This document shows, one piece after another, positions 1 to 7,110 of a DNA stretch of 64,000 bases. The notes under the pieces were generated by a model, which was given only the letters and a program-made list of their open reading frames with translations, was not told the DNA's origin and made no database searches. Position 1 is the first letter of the stretch. Each line of letters starts with the position of its first letter. Made by a program: the position numbers and the translations under genes. Origin of the DNA: Nitrospirota bacterium (GTDB lineage: Bacteria; Nitrospirota; Thermodesulfovibrionia; Thermodesulfovibrionales; UBA1546); the NCBI GenBank assembly GCA_016212165.1, contig JACRGY010000057.1, positions 1 to 64,000 of the forward strand, read 5' to 3'.

Positions 1-238
1 CGGCATTCTCCATGAAGAATTTCCAAAAGAGCTGAGCGTGCTGGAAAGATGCGAGCCTGTTTATGAAGAGGTTGCGGGCTGGAAAGAGAATACGAGCGGC
101 ATAAAAGATTTTGAAAAACTTCCCGGGGCGGCCCGGGAGTATATCAGAAAGATAGAGAGTATGCTCAACACCAGGATTCAGATTATTTCTTCAGGCCAGA
201 AAAGGGACGAACTCATCATGCTGCAAGAGCCGTTCTGA
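1..238 (+). CDS. purA: Adenylosuccinate synthetase, 3' end only
   Basis: The reading frame is open from base 2 and enters from outside the window, so only the last 78 residues are present. They carry the typical PurA C-terminus: a YEE..GW motif, then ISGI-type spacing (TSGIKDF), LP..A..YI.KIE and a final IQIISSGQKRDE segment with the conserved substrate-pocket stretch. PurA joins IMP and aspartate using GTP in AMP synthesis. The stop codon overlaps the next ATG by one base (TGATG), so the downstream PilZ protein is probably translationally coupled. Family assignment rests on the C-terminal motifs only. Confidence 0.88.
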   Translation, partial: GILHEEFPKELSVLERCEPVYEEVAGWKENTSGIKDFEKLPGAAREYIRKIESMLNTRIQIISSGQKRDELIMLQEPF

Positions 239-846
239 TGTCAAAAAGGCAGTTCAACCGCCACACAAAAAGACTTGAAACTGTATTCGTGACAGGCACA
301 GAGAGATACAGTGGAATAACGAGTGACGTTTCCGATAACGGGTTATTTATAAGAACCAGGAATCCTTTTGCTCCCGGAAGCATACTTGACATAGAGACTT
401 ATTTGCCTGACGGTAAAACTTCAAAGCTGAAAGGAAGAGTGAAAAATGCCATAAAAACCCCAATCAGCGCCCTTAAAAATGGCATGGGCATCGAGTTGAT
501 AGAAAAAGATTCAAATTATATAAACTTTATCAAGACAATATCAGGAGAAAATGGAAGCAGCACATCAGCAACACATCAAACCTCCGGCACTAAATTCTCC
601 ATCCTGCCATGCCGGAATTGCGGGGCAAAAAACAGGGTAAAGGAAGAGTCAGCACAACTCGTCCCCAAATGCGGGAAATGCGGACAGCCTTTAATACTGC
701 AGGAAAAGGCATCTCATCAACCGGAATATCTTATGCTGGCCTGTTCTAATTGCAGGGCAAAAAATAAAGTTGCAAGGGAAAAACTTTCACTCAACCCAAG
801 GTGCGGCAAGTGTGGGACGTCATTAAGAGCAGAGGATATAGTTTAG
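238..846 (+). CDS. PilZ domain protein with two C-terminal zinc ribbons
   Basis: 202 residues. The N-terminal ~100 residues form a PilZ domain with both cyclic-di-GMP signatures: RxxxR at residues 8-12 (RHTKR) and DxSxxG at 30-35 (DVSDNG). Residues ~120-202 hold two tandem CxxC...CxxC zinc ribbons resembling the N-terminal zinc module of thioredoxin 2 (CxNC..KNxV...CGKCG). The likely role is a c-di-GMP-responsive adaptor; the ribbons may bind nucleic acid or protein, which is inference. The start overlaps the purA stop and the 3' end overlaps the ComF gene by 46 bases, so the genes are closely coupled. The PilZ plus double-ribbon arrangement is unusual. Confidence 0.85.
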   Translation: MSKRQFNRHTKRLETVFVTGTERYSGITSDVSDNGLFIRTRNPFAPGSILDIETYLPDGKTSKLKGRVKNAIKTPISALKNGMGIELIEKDSNYINFIKTISGENGSSTSATHQTSGTKFSILPCRNCGAKNRVKEESAQLVPKCGKCGQPLILQEKASHQPEYLMLACSNCRAKNKVAREKLSLNPRCGKCGTSLRAEDIV

Positions 847-1535
847 CCTCAGGGATATTAAATTCGATATTTCCTTCAATATGCCCCCTGTGCAAGAAGC
901 ATTCTGACAGTTATTCTCATTCTCCGATATGCAAGAGCTGCTGGGAAGGGATTGGGCGGTATTCAGGGCCTTCATGCAGAGTATGCGCAACCCCTCTTGT
1001 GTCGGAATATGCGGCTGTATGCAAGGAGTGCATGAAAGATGAGCCTCCATTTTCCCTGGTGTTGAATTACGGGATTTACTCCGGCGCCCTGGCAGAGGCA
1101 ATCCATCAGATGAAGTTCTATGGCATAAGAAGGCTTGCAGCGCCGTTGGGGAAACTGCTTTTAAGCCTTGAAATACCTGAATGCGATGCTATAGTTCCTG
1201 TTCCTTTAAGCAGGAAGGGGTTGAGAGAAAGGGGATTTAATCAGACGCTTCTTGTGTCAAAGGTGCTTTCAAAAGAATTAAAAATCCCATTGCATATGGA
1301 TCTGCTCTTCAAGAGAAAAGACACACCCCCGCAGATCGGGCTCAACGCAAAAGAGCGCATGAAAAATATTAAGGGCGTGTTTGAGGCCAGCGGCAGGATA
1401 GATAATCTGAGGCTTTTGCTGTTTGATGATGTGATGACAACAGGCGCGACAGTAAGGGAGTGCGCAAAGACATTAATCAAGGCCGGCGCAAAAGAGGTGC
1501 TTGTGATTACACTTGCGCGGTCGAGCATGGTGTAG
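801..1535 (+). CDS. ComF family phosphoribosyltransferase-like protein
   Basis: 244 residues. Two zinc ribbons in the first ~80 residues (C28PLC31, CKSC, CRVC, CKEC) are followed by a type I phosphoribosyltransferase fold with the PRPP loop FDDVMTTGAT at about residues 208-217 and the conserved PLSRKGLRERGFNQT stretch before it. This is the standard ComF/GntX architecture. ComF proteins take part in DNA uptake in competent bacteria, but most homologues have no proven reaction. The start is GTG at 801, inside the PilZ gene; a second GTG at 810 is possible and neither has a strong ribosome site, which fits coupling to the upstream gene. Confidence 0.9.
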   Translation: MRQVWDVIKSRGYSLASGILNSIFPSICPLCKKHSDSYSHSPICKSCWEGIGRYSGPSCRVCATPLVSEYAAVCKECMKDEPPFSLVLNYGIYSGALAEAIHQMKFYGIRRLAAPLGKLLLSLEIPECDAIVPVPLSRKGLRERGFNQTLLVSKVLSKELKIPLHMDLLFKRKDTPPQIGLNAKERMKNIKGVFEASGRIDNLRLLLFDDVMTTGATVRECAKTLIKAGAKEVLVITLARSSMV

Positions 1536-1553
1536 TATCATATTGTCTCAGTC

Positions 1554-2210
1554 ATGATAGACCTGCATACACATAGTTTATTCAGCGATGGCGAGTTATT
1601 GCCGGCTGAACTGATAAGAAGGGCCTCTGTAACCGGCTACAAGGCAATTGCCATTACAGACCATGTGGACCAGTCGAATATTGACATGGTGATACCGCGG
1701 ATTGTAAAGGCATTGAAGCTGCTTAAAGGGCATATTCCGGTTACTGCCTTGCCCGGCGCAGAAATTACGCATGTCCCGCCTGCATTAATCCCTTCTATGG
1801 TCAAAGAGGCACGGCAGCTAGGCGCAAAAATAGTTATTGTGCATGGAGAGACAATAGCCGAGCCGGTAGAACAGGGGACAAATAAGGCTGCGATAGGGGC
1901 CGGCGCTGACATACTCTCACATCCGGGACTTATCTCTACAGAAGACCTGCTCTTTGCAAAAGAAAAAGGCGTGGCCCTTGAGATTACATCAAGGAAAGGG
2001 CATTCATTGGCTAACGGGCATGTTGCAAAAGAAGCCATAAAATTCGGGGTGCCTTTAGTAATAAATACAGACACCCACAGCCCAACGGATCTGATAACAA
2101 GGGAGACCGCCAAAAAAATATTGCTTGCTTCGGGCATAGATGAAAACCGTATAGAATCTGTTTTTGAAAATTCAAAGGCTATTGTAGAAAAGGCCCTGAG
2201 GAGGGATTAA
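1554..2210 (+). CDS. PHP-domain phosphoesterase (histidinol-phosphatase family)
   Basis: 218 residues, one PHP domain. Metal-binding motifs are visible in order: DLHTHS (H5, H7), ITDH (D36, H37), PGAEI, IVHGE, a SHPG motif near residue 124 and NTDTHS near 173. PHP enzymes are metal-dependent phosphoesterases; this short single-domain form resembles the HisK/YcdX group. The substrate cannot be told. No histidine genes are nearby, so a role in histidine synthesis is not supported. It overlaps the next gene by one base (TAATG). Confidence 0.88.
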   Translation: MIDLHTHSLFSDGELLPAELIRRASVTGYKAIAITDHVDQSNIDMVIPRIVKALKLLKGHIPVTALPGAEITHVPPALIPSMVKEARQLGAKIVIVHGETIAEPVEQGTNKAAIGAGADILSHPGLISTEDLLFAKEKGVALEITSRKGHSLANGHVAKEAIKFGVPLVINTDTHSPTDLITRETAKKILLASGIDENRIESVFENSKAIVEKALRRD

Positions 2211-2902
2211 TGCCAAAACCAATAAAAAGGAAGGTTGTTAAAAAAACAGCCTCTGAGATGGAGGTAGGGGGAGTCATATCAAGGCTGAAAGAATCTGTGG
2301 TAAAGAAAAAGAGTTCGGTGATGGCTGCAGCAGGAGCTATCCTTATTTTTGCCGGTGCAATTGCAGGATCTTTTATTTACAGCAGTACGATGAAAAATAA
2401 GGCTGCAAAACTCGAATATGAGGCATATAAGATGTATTACGGCCTATACCAGGCACAGCCTGTTGCAGGGGAAGAGCAATATAAAAAATCACTGGAGATG
2501 TTTAAAAAGGCATACGATACAAAAAAATCACCTGTGTCCCTGTTCTATATTGCAAACTGCTATTACGAGCTGGGCAGATATGACGAGGCCTTAAATACGC
2601 TCAGAGAATTAAACCAGAAATTTCCTGATGATGAGAGGTTTGTACCGTTATCGTACTATAAGATGGCAATGGCCAGCCTTAAAAAAGGGAGCAACGAGGA
2701 GGCGCTTAAATATCTTGATATCCTTTACAGGTATAAGACAGGCACATATAAAGACCTCTCTCTCATAGAATCAGGCAAGATACTCGAGGCGATGGGCAAG
2801 GTTGATGATGCAAAGAGGAAATACGAAGAGCTCACAAAAAACTTTCCGCAGTCTCCTTTTGCAGAAGAGGCGCAAATAAAGGCCGGAGAGAAAAAGAGTT
2901 AA
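2210..2902 (+). CDS. Membrane-anchored TPR protein
   Basis: 230 residues. A basic N-terminus (KRKVVKK) precedes one membrane segment at about 36-58, followed by a helical region with TPR-like repeats (SLFYIANCYYELGRYDEALNT, YYKMAMASLKKGSNEEALKYL, GKILEAMGKVDDAKRKYEEL). The layout resembles YfgM-type periplasmic TPR proteins that assist outer-membrane protein traffic, but that link is inference. The ATG at 2210 has a good GGAGGG site at 2200-2205. It is the last gene of the purA-to-TPR operon and converges on the lytic transglycosylase 15 bases away. Confidence 0.8.
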   Translation: MPKPIKRKVVKKTASEMEVGGVISRLKESVVKKKSSVMAAAGAILIFAGAIAGSFIYSSTMKNKAAKLEYEAYKMYYGLYQAQPVAGEEQYKKSLEMFKKAYDTKKSPVSLFYIANCYYELGRYDEALNTLRELNQKFPDDERFVPLSYYKMAMASLKKGSNEEALKYLDILYRYKTGTYKDLSLIESGKILEAMGKVDDAKRKYEELTKNFPQSPFAEEAQIKAGEKKS

Positions 2903-2917
2903 TCTGCCGGAGGCGGA

Positions 2918-4228
2918 TTAATCGCTAACAGTATTCTTTTTTATATTTAAGGATGTAACAAGCACTTTTTTGTTCTTGGCCTTAACAGCCTTGCTTTTTT
3001 TAGATTTTTTGTAAGACGCCTTTCTGGATGATTTTTTGTAAGACGCCTTTCTGATTTCAAACCTGTCGTCTCTGTCGAGTTCAAATTTTTCTTTTGGGGG
3101 AAGAGATATCTCGGTGCCGGGCTTCAGCGGTTTCACTTTATCTATAGAGTTAAGCACAAGGATTGCCCTTGCGGTAACCCCTGCTTTTTTTGCAATTTTG
3201 TCAATGGTGTCGCCTTTTTTAACAGAGTAGGTCTCAATAGTGAACCTTTCTTCTTCAGGGGTGTCAGCAAGATTTTTTAAAAAGATTTCTTTGCTGCCAG
3301 CGGGTATCTTCAGTATATAAACAGGCATATCAGGAGGCGTGCACCATCTCCTGAGTTCAGGGTTAAGCTCTCTTATAACCTCTACGGTTGTATCCGCACA
3401 GCCTGCCGCCACCTCAAGGTCAAGGGGGCCGGTTATTGTAACTTCATCATAATCAAGCGGCTGATGGTATTCTATATTTTTAAAGCCGAACTCCTCAGGA
3501 TTTACTGCAATCATGCTTGCAGCTATAAAGTGGGGAACATAGTTTTTGGTTTCGGGCCTTATATGCCGGGTCTTTAACAAAGACCAGTAATCATCGGACT
3601 TTGAGCGGTGCAGCGCCCTCAATATCTTGCCCTCTCCTGCATTGTATGCAGCCATTGCAAGGTTCCATGAGCCAAACATTTCATAAAGGTCATTCAGATA
3701 ATTTGCAGCAGCCTCTGTGGATTTCACCGGGTCTCTTCTTTCGTCCCTCCACCAGTCTATTACAAGCCCATACCTCTTTGCTGTTGATGAAATAAACTGC
3801 CAGGGCCCGACTGCCCTTGCAACAGAATATGCATATGGATTAAAACCGCTCTCGACAAGGGAAAGGAATACTATGTCTTCAGGGATATTTTTGCTTTTCA
3901 GTATCTCTTTCATTAATTCAAGATATTTTCCTGAGCGGCTCAGGTAGAGAGAAAATCTTTCTTTTATCCTGTCTGAAAAGAGATATATGCTATGGTCTAC
4001 TGCCTTTACTGCTATCGGATTCGATTTATATGGGGCAATAGTCGGCCCTGATGCAGGGGCTTTTACATCAGGCTCTGCCTTTATTATAAGAGTCTCTGCT
4101 GCCATGTCAGGGTTTGTTTTTCCCGGGGCTGGAGGCTGGATGTCTGCCTGCCCTGTATCAGCGGCATAACCTGCTGTACAGAAAGACAGCATAATGAATA
4201 AAACAGCAAATAGGCATACCTTTCCCAT
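2918..4228 (-). CDS. MltD-like membrane-bound lytic murein transglycosylase with LysM
   Basis: 436 residues. A signal peptide spans about 1-23. An SLT domain follows with the catalytic Glu126 in LVESGFNP, then GPWQF, DERRDP, and AAYNAGEG motifs. A LysM domain lies near 340-385 (YSVKKGDTIDKIAKKAGV). It cleaves peptidoglycan in the periplasm. The C-terminus is a lysine-rich tail that contains a duplicated KASYKKS unit; the DNA shows the same 20-base direct repeat at 3008-3027 and 3033-3052. A promoter with TTGACA and a 17-base spacer sits so close to the ATG that the leader would be about 3 bases. Confidence 0.92.
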   Translation of the reverse strand: MGKVCLFAVLFIMLSFCTAGYAADTGQADIQPPAPGKTNPDMAAETLIIKAEPDVKAPASGPTIAPYKSNPIAVKAVDHSIYLFSDRIKERFSLYLSRSGKYLELMKEILKSKNIPEDIVFLSLVESGFNPYAYSVARAVGPWQFISSTAKRYGLVIDWWRDERRDPVKSTEAAANYLNDLYEMFGSWNLAMAAYNAGEGKILRALHRSKSDDYWSLLKTRHIRPETKNYVPHFIAASMIAVNPEEFGFKNIEYHQPLDYDEVTITGPLDLEVAAGCADTTVEVIRELNPELRRWCTPPDMPVYILKIPAGSKEIFLKNLADTPEEERFTIETYSVKKGDTIDKIAKKAGVTARAILVLNSIDKVKPLKPGTEISLPPKEKFELDRDDRFEIRKASYKKSSRKASYKKSKKSKAVKAKNKKVLVTSLNIKKNTVSD

Positions 4229-4237
4229 CTTGTTTAA

Positions 4238-4266
4238 TTCTTAACCTAACAGTCCCTGTTTGTCAA
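4238..4266 (-). promoter_or_regulatory. Sigma-70-type promoter of the lytic transglycosylase gene
   Basis: On the minus strand TTGACA (4266-4261) is followed by a 17-base spacer and TAAGAA (4243-4238). The predicted transcript start is near 4231 while the ATG begins at 4228, which leaves almost no leader and no ribosome site. Confidence 0.55.
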
Positions 4267-4316
4267 GGTAAAAAGTTTTTGTTTGTGCTCTGTTGCCCAA
4301 AATATATGCATGAAAC

Positions 4317-4325
4317 TGGTATAAT
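4317..4325 (+). promoter_or_regulatory. Extended -10 promoter of parA-parB
   Basis: TGGTATAAT matches TGnTATAAT. No good -35 lies 16-18 bases upstream. The predicted start is near 4332, giving a leader of about 9 bases without an obvious Shine-Dalgarno site before the ATG at 4341. Confidence 0.55.
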
Positions 4326-4340
4326 AACCAGACTTCCGAT

Positions 4341-5120
4341 ATGGGCAGGATAATCGCAATAGCTAATCAAAAAGGCGGTGTTGGCAAGAGCACGACTGCT
4401 GTGAATCTCGCTGCCTCACTGGCGCTTGCTGAAAAGGATATCCTTGTTATAGATACAGATCCGCAGGGGAACTCTACAAGCGGGCTCGGCATAGCAAGGG
4501 ACGGCCTTGATAAGACCCTCTACGATTTTTATTCCCAAAGGTGTGACATAGGGGATACAATAAAAGACACATCTGTTGGGCACCTTGCCATTATCCCTTC
4601 AACAGTGGACCTCCTTGGCGTTGAAATAGAGCTTATTGGACGCCAAGGGAGGGAGCATATCCTTTCTGATTCGTTAAAAGCCCTGCGTGACCGCTACCGT
4701 TACATCTTTATTGATTGCCCTCCGTCTCTGGGCCTTTTAACCTTAAATGCGCTTGTGGCTGCTGACTCTGTGCTCGTCCCTGTTCAGTGCGAATATTATG
4801 CACTCGAGGGCCTCGGCCTCCTGACAAATACAATAAGGCTGATAAGAAATTCATTCAACACAGGGCTTGATATGGAAGGCATTGTGCTTACAATGTTTGA
4901 TTCCAGGAACACACTGGCCCGTCAGGTTGAAGAAGAGGTAAGGAAGCATTTTGGCAGCAAGGTATATAATACTGTGATACCGAGGAATGTAACACTCAGC
5001 GAAGCGCCAAGTCACGGCAAGCCTGCTCTTTTTTATGATGCAAGGTCCAAAGGCGCGCAGAGCTATCTATCCCTGGCAAAGGAGATATTGCATGAAAACG
5101 GCACTAGGCAAAGGGCTTGA
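4341..5120 (+). CDS. parA: Chromosome-partitioning ATPase ParA/Soj
   Basis: 259 residues, the usual length for chromosomal ParA/Soj. The deviant Walker A motif KGGVGKST is at residues 11-18, a DTDPQGN motif follows near 39-45, and FIDCPPSLG forms Walker B. ParA binds DNA as an ATP dimer and moves ParB-parS complexes. parB overlaps the 3' end by 29 bases. In many bacteria mnmG and rsmG sit next to parAB; here mnmG is about 35 kb away. Confidence 0.95.
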   Translation: MGRIIAIANQKGGVGKSTTAVNLAASLALAEKDILVIDTDPQGNSTSGLGIARDGLDKTLYDFYSQRCDIGDTIKDTSVGHLAIIPSTVDLLGVEIELIGRQGREHILSDSLKALRDRYRYIFIDCPPSLGLLTLNALVAADSVLVPVQCEYYALEGLGLLTNTIRLIRNSFNTGLDMEGIVLTMFDSRNTLARQVEEEVRKHFGSKVYNTVIPRNVTLSEAPSHGKPALFYDARSKGAQSYLSLAKEILHENGTRQRA

Positions 5121-5928
5121 GGCCCTGATTCCTGAAAAAGGCGAAGAAGTACTATATCTGGAAATTAACCGTATATTCCCCGGCGGCGAGCAGCCGCGGA
5201 AGACATTCAGAGACAGCTCTCTGAAAGAACTTGCTGTTTCAATAAAGGAAAAGGGAGTGCTTCAGCCTGTTATAGTCTCAAGGCTTGGCGATGGTTCGTT
5301 CAGGCTTGTTGCAGGTGAAAGGAGATGGAGGGCGTCACAGCTTGCAGGCCTGAAAAAAATCCCTGCAATCGTGAAAAATGTTGCATCAAAGGACGCGCTT
5401 GAAATAGCGCTCATAGAAAACATACAGAGAGAAGACCTGAACCCTGTTGAGACGGCAGAGGCCTTCAGTAAACTGCTGAAAGATTTTAATCTTACGCAGG
5501 AAGAACTTTCGGAAAAGGTCGGGAAGGAAAGGGCCACTGTAGCCAATTACCTGAGGCTTTTAAAGCTTCCTGAGGAAATAAAGTCATTAATCTCTGATGG
5601 TTCCCTTAGCATGGGGCATGCGAGGGCAGTCCTCTCGATTGAGGGGAGGGCACATCAGATAGAAGCCGTAAGAAAGATTATAACCAAAGGCCTGAGCGTC
5701 AGGGAGGCGGAGGCACTGGCGAAAAACATTTCTCTTGCCGGGACAAAAAAGCTGAAGGGCCATAAAACGCATAAGGCCCCGGAAATAGCATCCCTTGAAG
5801 ATAAGCTTATAAAAAGTCTTGGGACAAAAGTGAGGATTCATCATAAAGGCAAAAAAGGCGGAAAGATAGAGATAGAATATTATTCTCTCGATGAACTGGA
5901 CAGGCTCCTGGATATATTGCTTGCATAA
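5092..5928 (+). CDS. parB: Chromosome-partitioning CTPase ParB
   Basis: 278 residues from the ATG at 5092, chosen because AAAGGAG at 5078-5084 lies 7 bases upstream and the protein then starts with the usual KTALGKGLEALI. The N-terminal CTP-binding domain shows GERRWRA and ENIQREDLNPVE, the central helix-turn-helix has LSEKVGKERATVANYLRLLKLP, and a short C-terminal dimer domain ends the protein. It loads on parS and slides as a CTP clamp. No consensus parS site was found in the window. The stop at 5928 abuts the stop of the convergent small gene. Confidence 0.95.
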   Translation: MKTALGKGLEALIPEKGEEVLYLEINRIFPGGEQPRKTFRDSSLKELAVSIKEKGVLQPVIVSRLGDGSFRLVAGERRWRASQLAGLKKIPAIVKNVASKDALEIALIENIQREDLNPVETAEAFSKLLKDFNLTQEELSEKVGKERATVANYLRLLKLPEEIKSLISDGSLSMGHARAVLSIEGRAHQIEAVRKIITKGLSVREAEALAKNISLAGTKKLKGHKTHKAPEIASLEDKLIKSLGTKVRIHHKGKKGGKIEIEYYSLDELDRLLDILLA

Positions 5929-6171
5929 CTAAAAAACGCTTGTCAATTCCACTGCTTCTGCCGACCAGATTTCTATCATGCCTTCGTTGGTTTTAACTCT
6001 TACAGAATCTGCCAGTTCTGTGCTGGGCAGGAGGATCTCTTTTTCTATCCCGCCGAATCCTCTTTTTAGATTTACAACAATTCCCCAATCTATGACTGTG
6101 CCGGTCTTGTTCTCATCCTTAAGTGTTATGGTAATGCCTTTTTTAAATGCGTTAATCCTGTAGTTATTCAT
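5929..6171 (-). CDS. Small conserved-looking protein of unknown function
   Basis: 80 residues, not recognised. It is rich in beta-prone stretches (ITITLKDENKTGTVIDWGIVVNLKRGFGG) and looks like a small barrel. A GGGAGGG ribosome site precedes the ATG at 6171. It lies 18 bases downstream of the next small gene and probably shares its transcript. Coding status is supported by the ribosome site, the tight spacing and the convergent end at parB. Confidence 0.6.
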   Translation of the reverse strand: MNNYRINAFKKGITITLKDENKTGTVIDWGIVVNLKRGFGGIEKEILLPSTELADSVRVKTNEGMIEIWSAEAVELTSVF

Positions 6172-6189
6172 GGGGTTCTTCCCTCCCCT

Positions 6190-6432
6190 TTAGGCTGCGA
6201 CCGGTGAAAGAAATTTCTTTGTCTTTTTCTTTTCAGGCCTTTCCCGTATTATCATTTTGTTTGCCATATTGTACAGCCTGATCTGTTCAAAAAAGTTCAT
6301 GCCTGCTATTTCTGCGCAGGCGCTGAAGCCCTCTCCGTCAAAAAATCTTACGGCGTCTGCTCTCTCGTTTTTGTCCCACAGGTCTTCCATCGTCTGCAAC
6401 ATTATCGCTTCGGCAAGGGTCTTTGCGCTCAT
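6190..6432 (-). CDS. Small protein of unknown function
   Basis: 80 residues, predicted mostly helical, with a basic C-terminal tail (RPEKKKTKKF). No known domain was recognised. AAAGGAG lies a few bases before the ATG at 6432. It precedes the 80-residue gene ending at 5929 by 18 bases. The helical MNFFEQIRLYNMANKMIIR stretch is the only notable feature. Confidence 0.6.
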   Translation of the reverse strand: MSAKTLAEAIMLQTMEDLWDKNERADAVRFFDGEGFSACAEIAGMNFFEQIRLYNMANKMIIRERPEKKKTKKFLSPVAA

Positions 6433-6501
6433 AAAACTTTCTCCTTTCTTTTAAAAAAATTAAAATGTTTAAGGCTTTATTCTTTATTTGAGAACTTGAA
6501 A

Positions 6502-6669
6502 TCAGGCCAAAACTTCATATTTTTCAGAGACTAACTCCAGATAAAAAGGGCATCTTTTATATCTGTCACTGCGGCAATATTCCTCAAGCTCGAACAAACT
6601 CGGGCCATAGGGTTTTTCAGCCGCTATACATGAACAAACTACCCATTTCATAAGATTGGGGCATCTCAT
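6502..6669 (-). CDS. 55-residue four-cysteine protein
   Basis: A short gene read from the ATG at 6669, which overlaps the stop of the upstream gene as ATGA. It encodes 55 residues with cysteines at 3, 12, 14, 32 and 40. The pattern C-P-x7-C and Y-C-x7-C-x-F-Y matches the neighbouring 79-residue protein (C-P-x8-C, Y-C-x6-C-x-I-Y), so the two are likely paralogues. The spacing suggests a small metal-binding fold, zinc or Fe-S, which is inference. An internal ATG at 6651 would give 49 residues but lose the first cysteine. Function unknown. Confidence 0.6.
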   Translation of the reverse strand: MRCPNLMKWVVCSCIAAEKPYGPSLFELEEYCRSDRYKRCPFYLELVSEKYEVLA

Positions 6670-6905
6670 TTTTTTTCTTTCCCCTTTGAGTTCATCAGCC
6701 TTTTGTAAATTTCGCAGTCTTTAAAGTTTTTCCCGCAATAATGTATAGCCGACTCTACCTTCAGGCTGTCCAGTGTTACGATGTAGCAATCACTATGCGG
6801 GTTTTCGACGAACGGGCACAGTTTTCCTGTTTGTTCTTTTTTAGCCATTTCTATTAACGGCATCTCCAAATTTTTTACCTCATATTCTAATTCTAAGACT
6901 TGCAT
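6666..6905 (-). CDS. 79-residue four-cysteine protein
   Basis: 79 residues with cysteines at 30, 40, 57 and 64 (LCPFVENPHSDC and YCGKNFKDCEIYKRL). It shares its cysteine frame with the 55-residue protein encoded directly downstream, to which it is coupled by ATGA. An AAGGAGG ribosome site precedes the ATG. A near-consensus sigma-54 promoter lies at 6951-6936, and direct repeats further upstream suggest control by the activator encoded at 7111-8802. No known family was recognised. Confidence 0.65.
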   Translation of the reverse strand: MQVLELEYEVKNLEMPLIEMAKKEQTGKLCPFVENPHSDCYIVTLDSLKVESAIHYCGKNFKDCEIYKRLMNSKGKEKK

Positions 6906-6935
6906 CGCATGCCTCCTTACGACTATTAGAACAAT

Positions 6936-6951
6936 ACCAAGAACTGTGCCA
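6936..6951 (-). promoter_or_regulatory. Probable sigma-54 promoter
   Basis: On the minus strand TGGCACA-GTTC-TTGGT matches the -24/-12 consensus with correct spacing (10 bases between GG and the -12 pair). The one flaw is GG in place of GC at -12. It points at the four-cysteine gene pair. The adjacent gene encodes a sigma-54 activator, which supports the call. Confidence 0.5.
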
Positions 6952-7045
6952 GAAGATTAAAAAGCATAGGGATGGTATTTTATGTTTTAATATCAATGGG
7001 TTATAGTAAAACAGAGTAAGAGTGAGTTGCTTTAAAGGCGATTAA

Positions 7046-7099
7046 AAGTGTGGCATGGCACATATATGTTCCGCCACACAAGTGTGGCATGCGGCACAT
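7046..7099. promoter_or_regulatory. Direct repeats, candidate activator-binding sites
   Basis: Two near-identical sites, AAGTGTGGCATGGCACAT at 7046-7063 and AAGTGTGGCATGCGGCACAT at 7080-7099, start 34 bases apart. Each is an imperfect dyad (TGTGGC...GGCACA). A 7-bp inverted repeat (GCCACAC/GTGTGGC, 7073-7088) overlaps the second. They lie about 100-150 bases upstream of the sigma-54 site at 6936-6951, where NtrC-type activators bind. Confidence 0.5.
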
Positions 7100-7110
7100 A
7101 GGAAAGGCTT

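Noticed and set aside
1637..2137. A 166-residue frame antisense to the PHP gene
   Set aside because: It lies wholly on the opposite strand of a well-supported gene, lacks any domain pattern, and has Cys/Ser-rich composition typical of antisense frames.
4341..5928. parS centromere sites near parAB
   Set aside because: No TGTTTCACGTGAAACA-like palindrome was seen around parAB or elsewhere in the window by eye.
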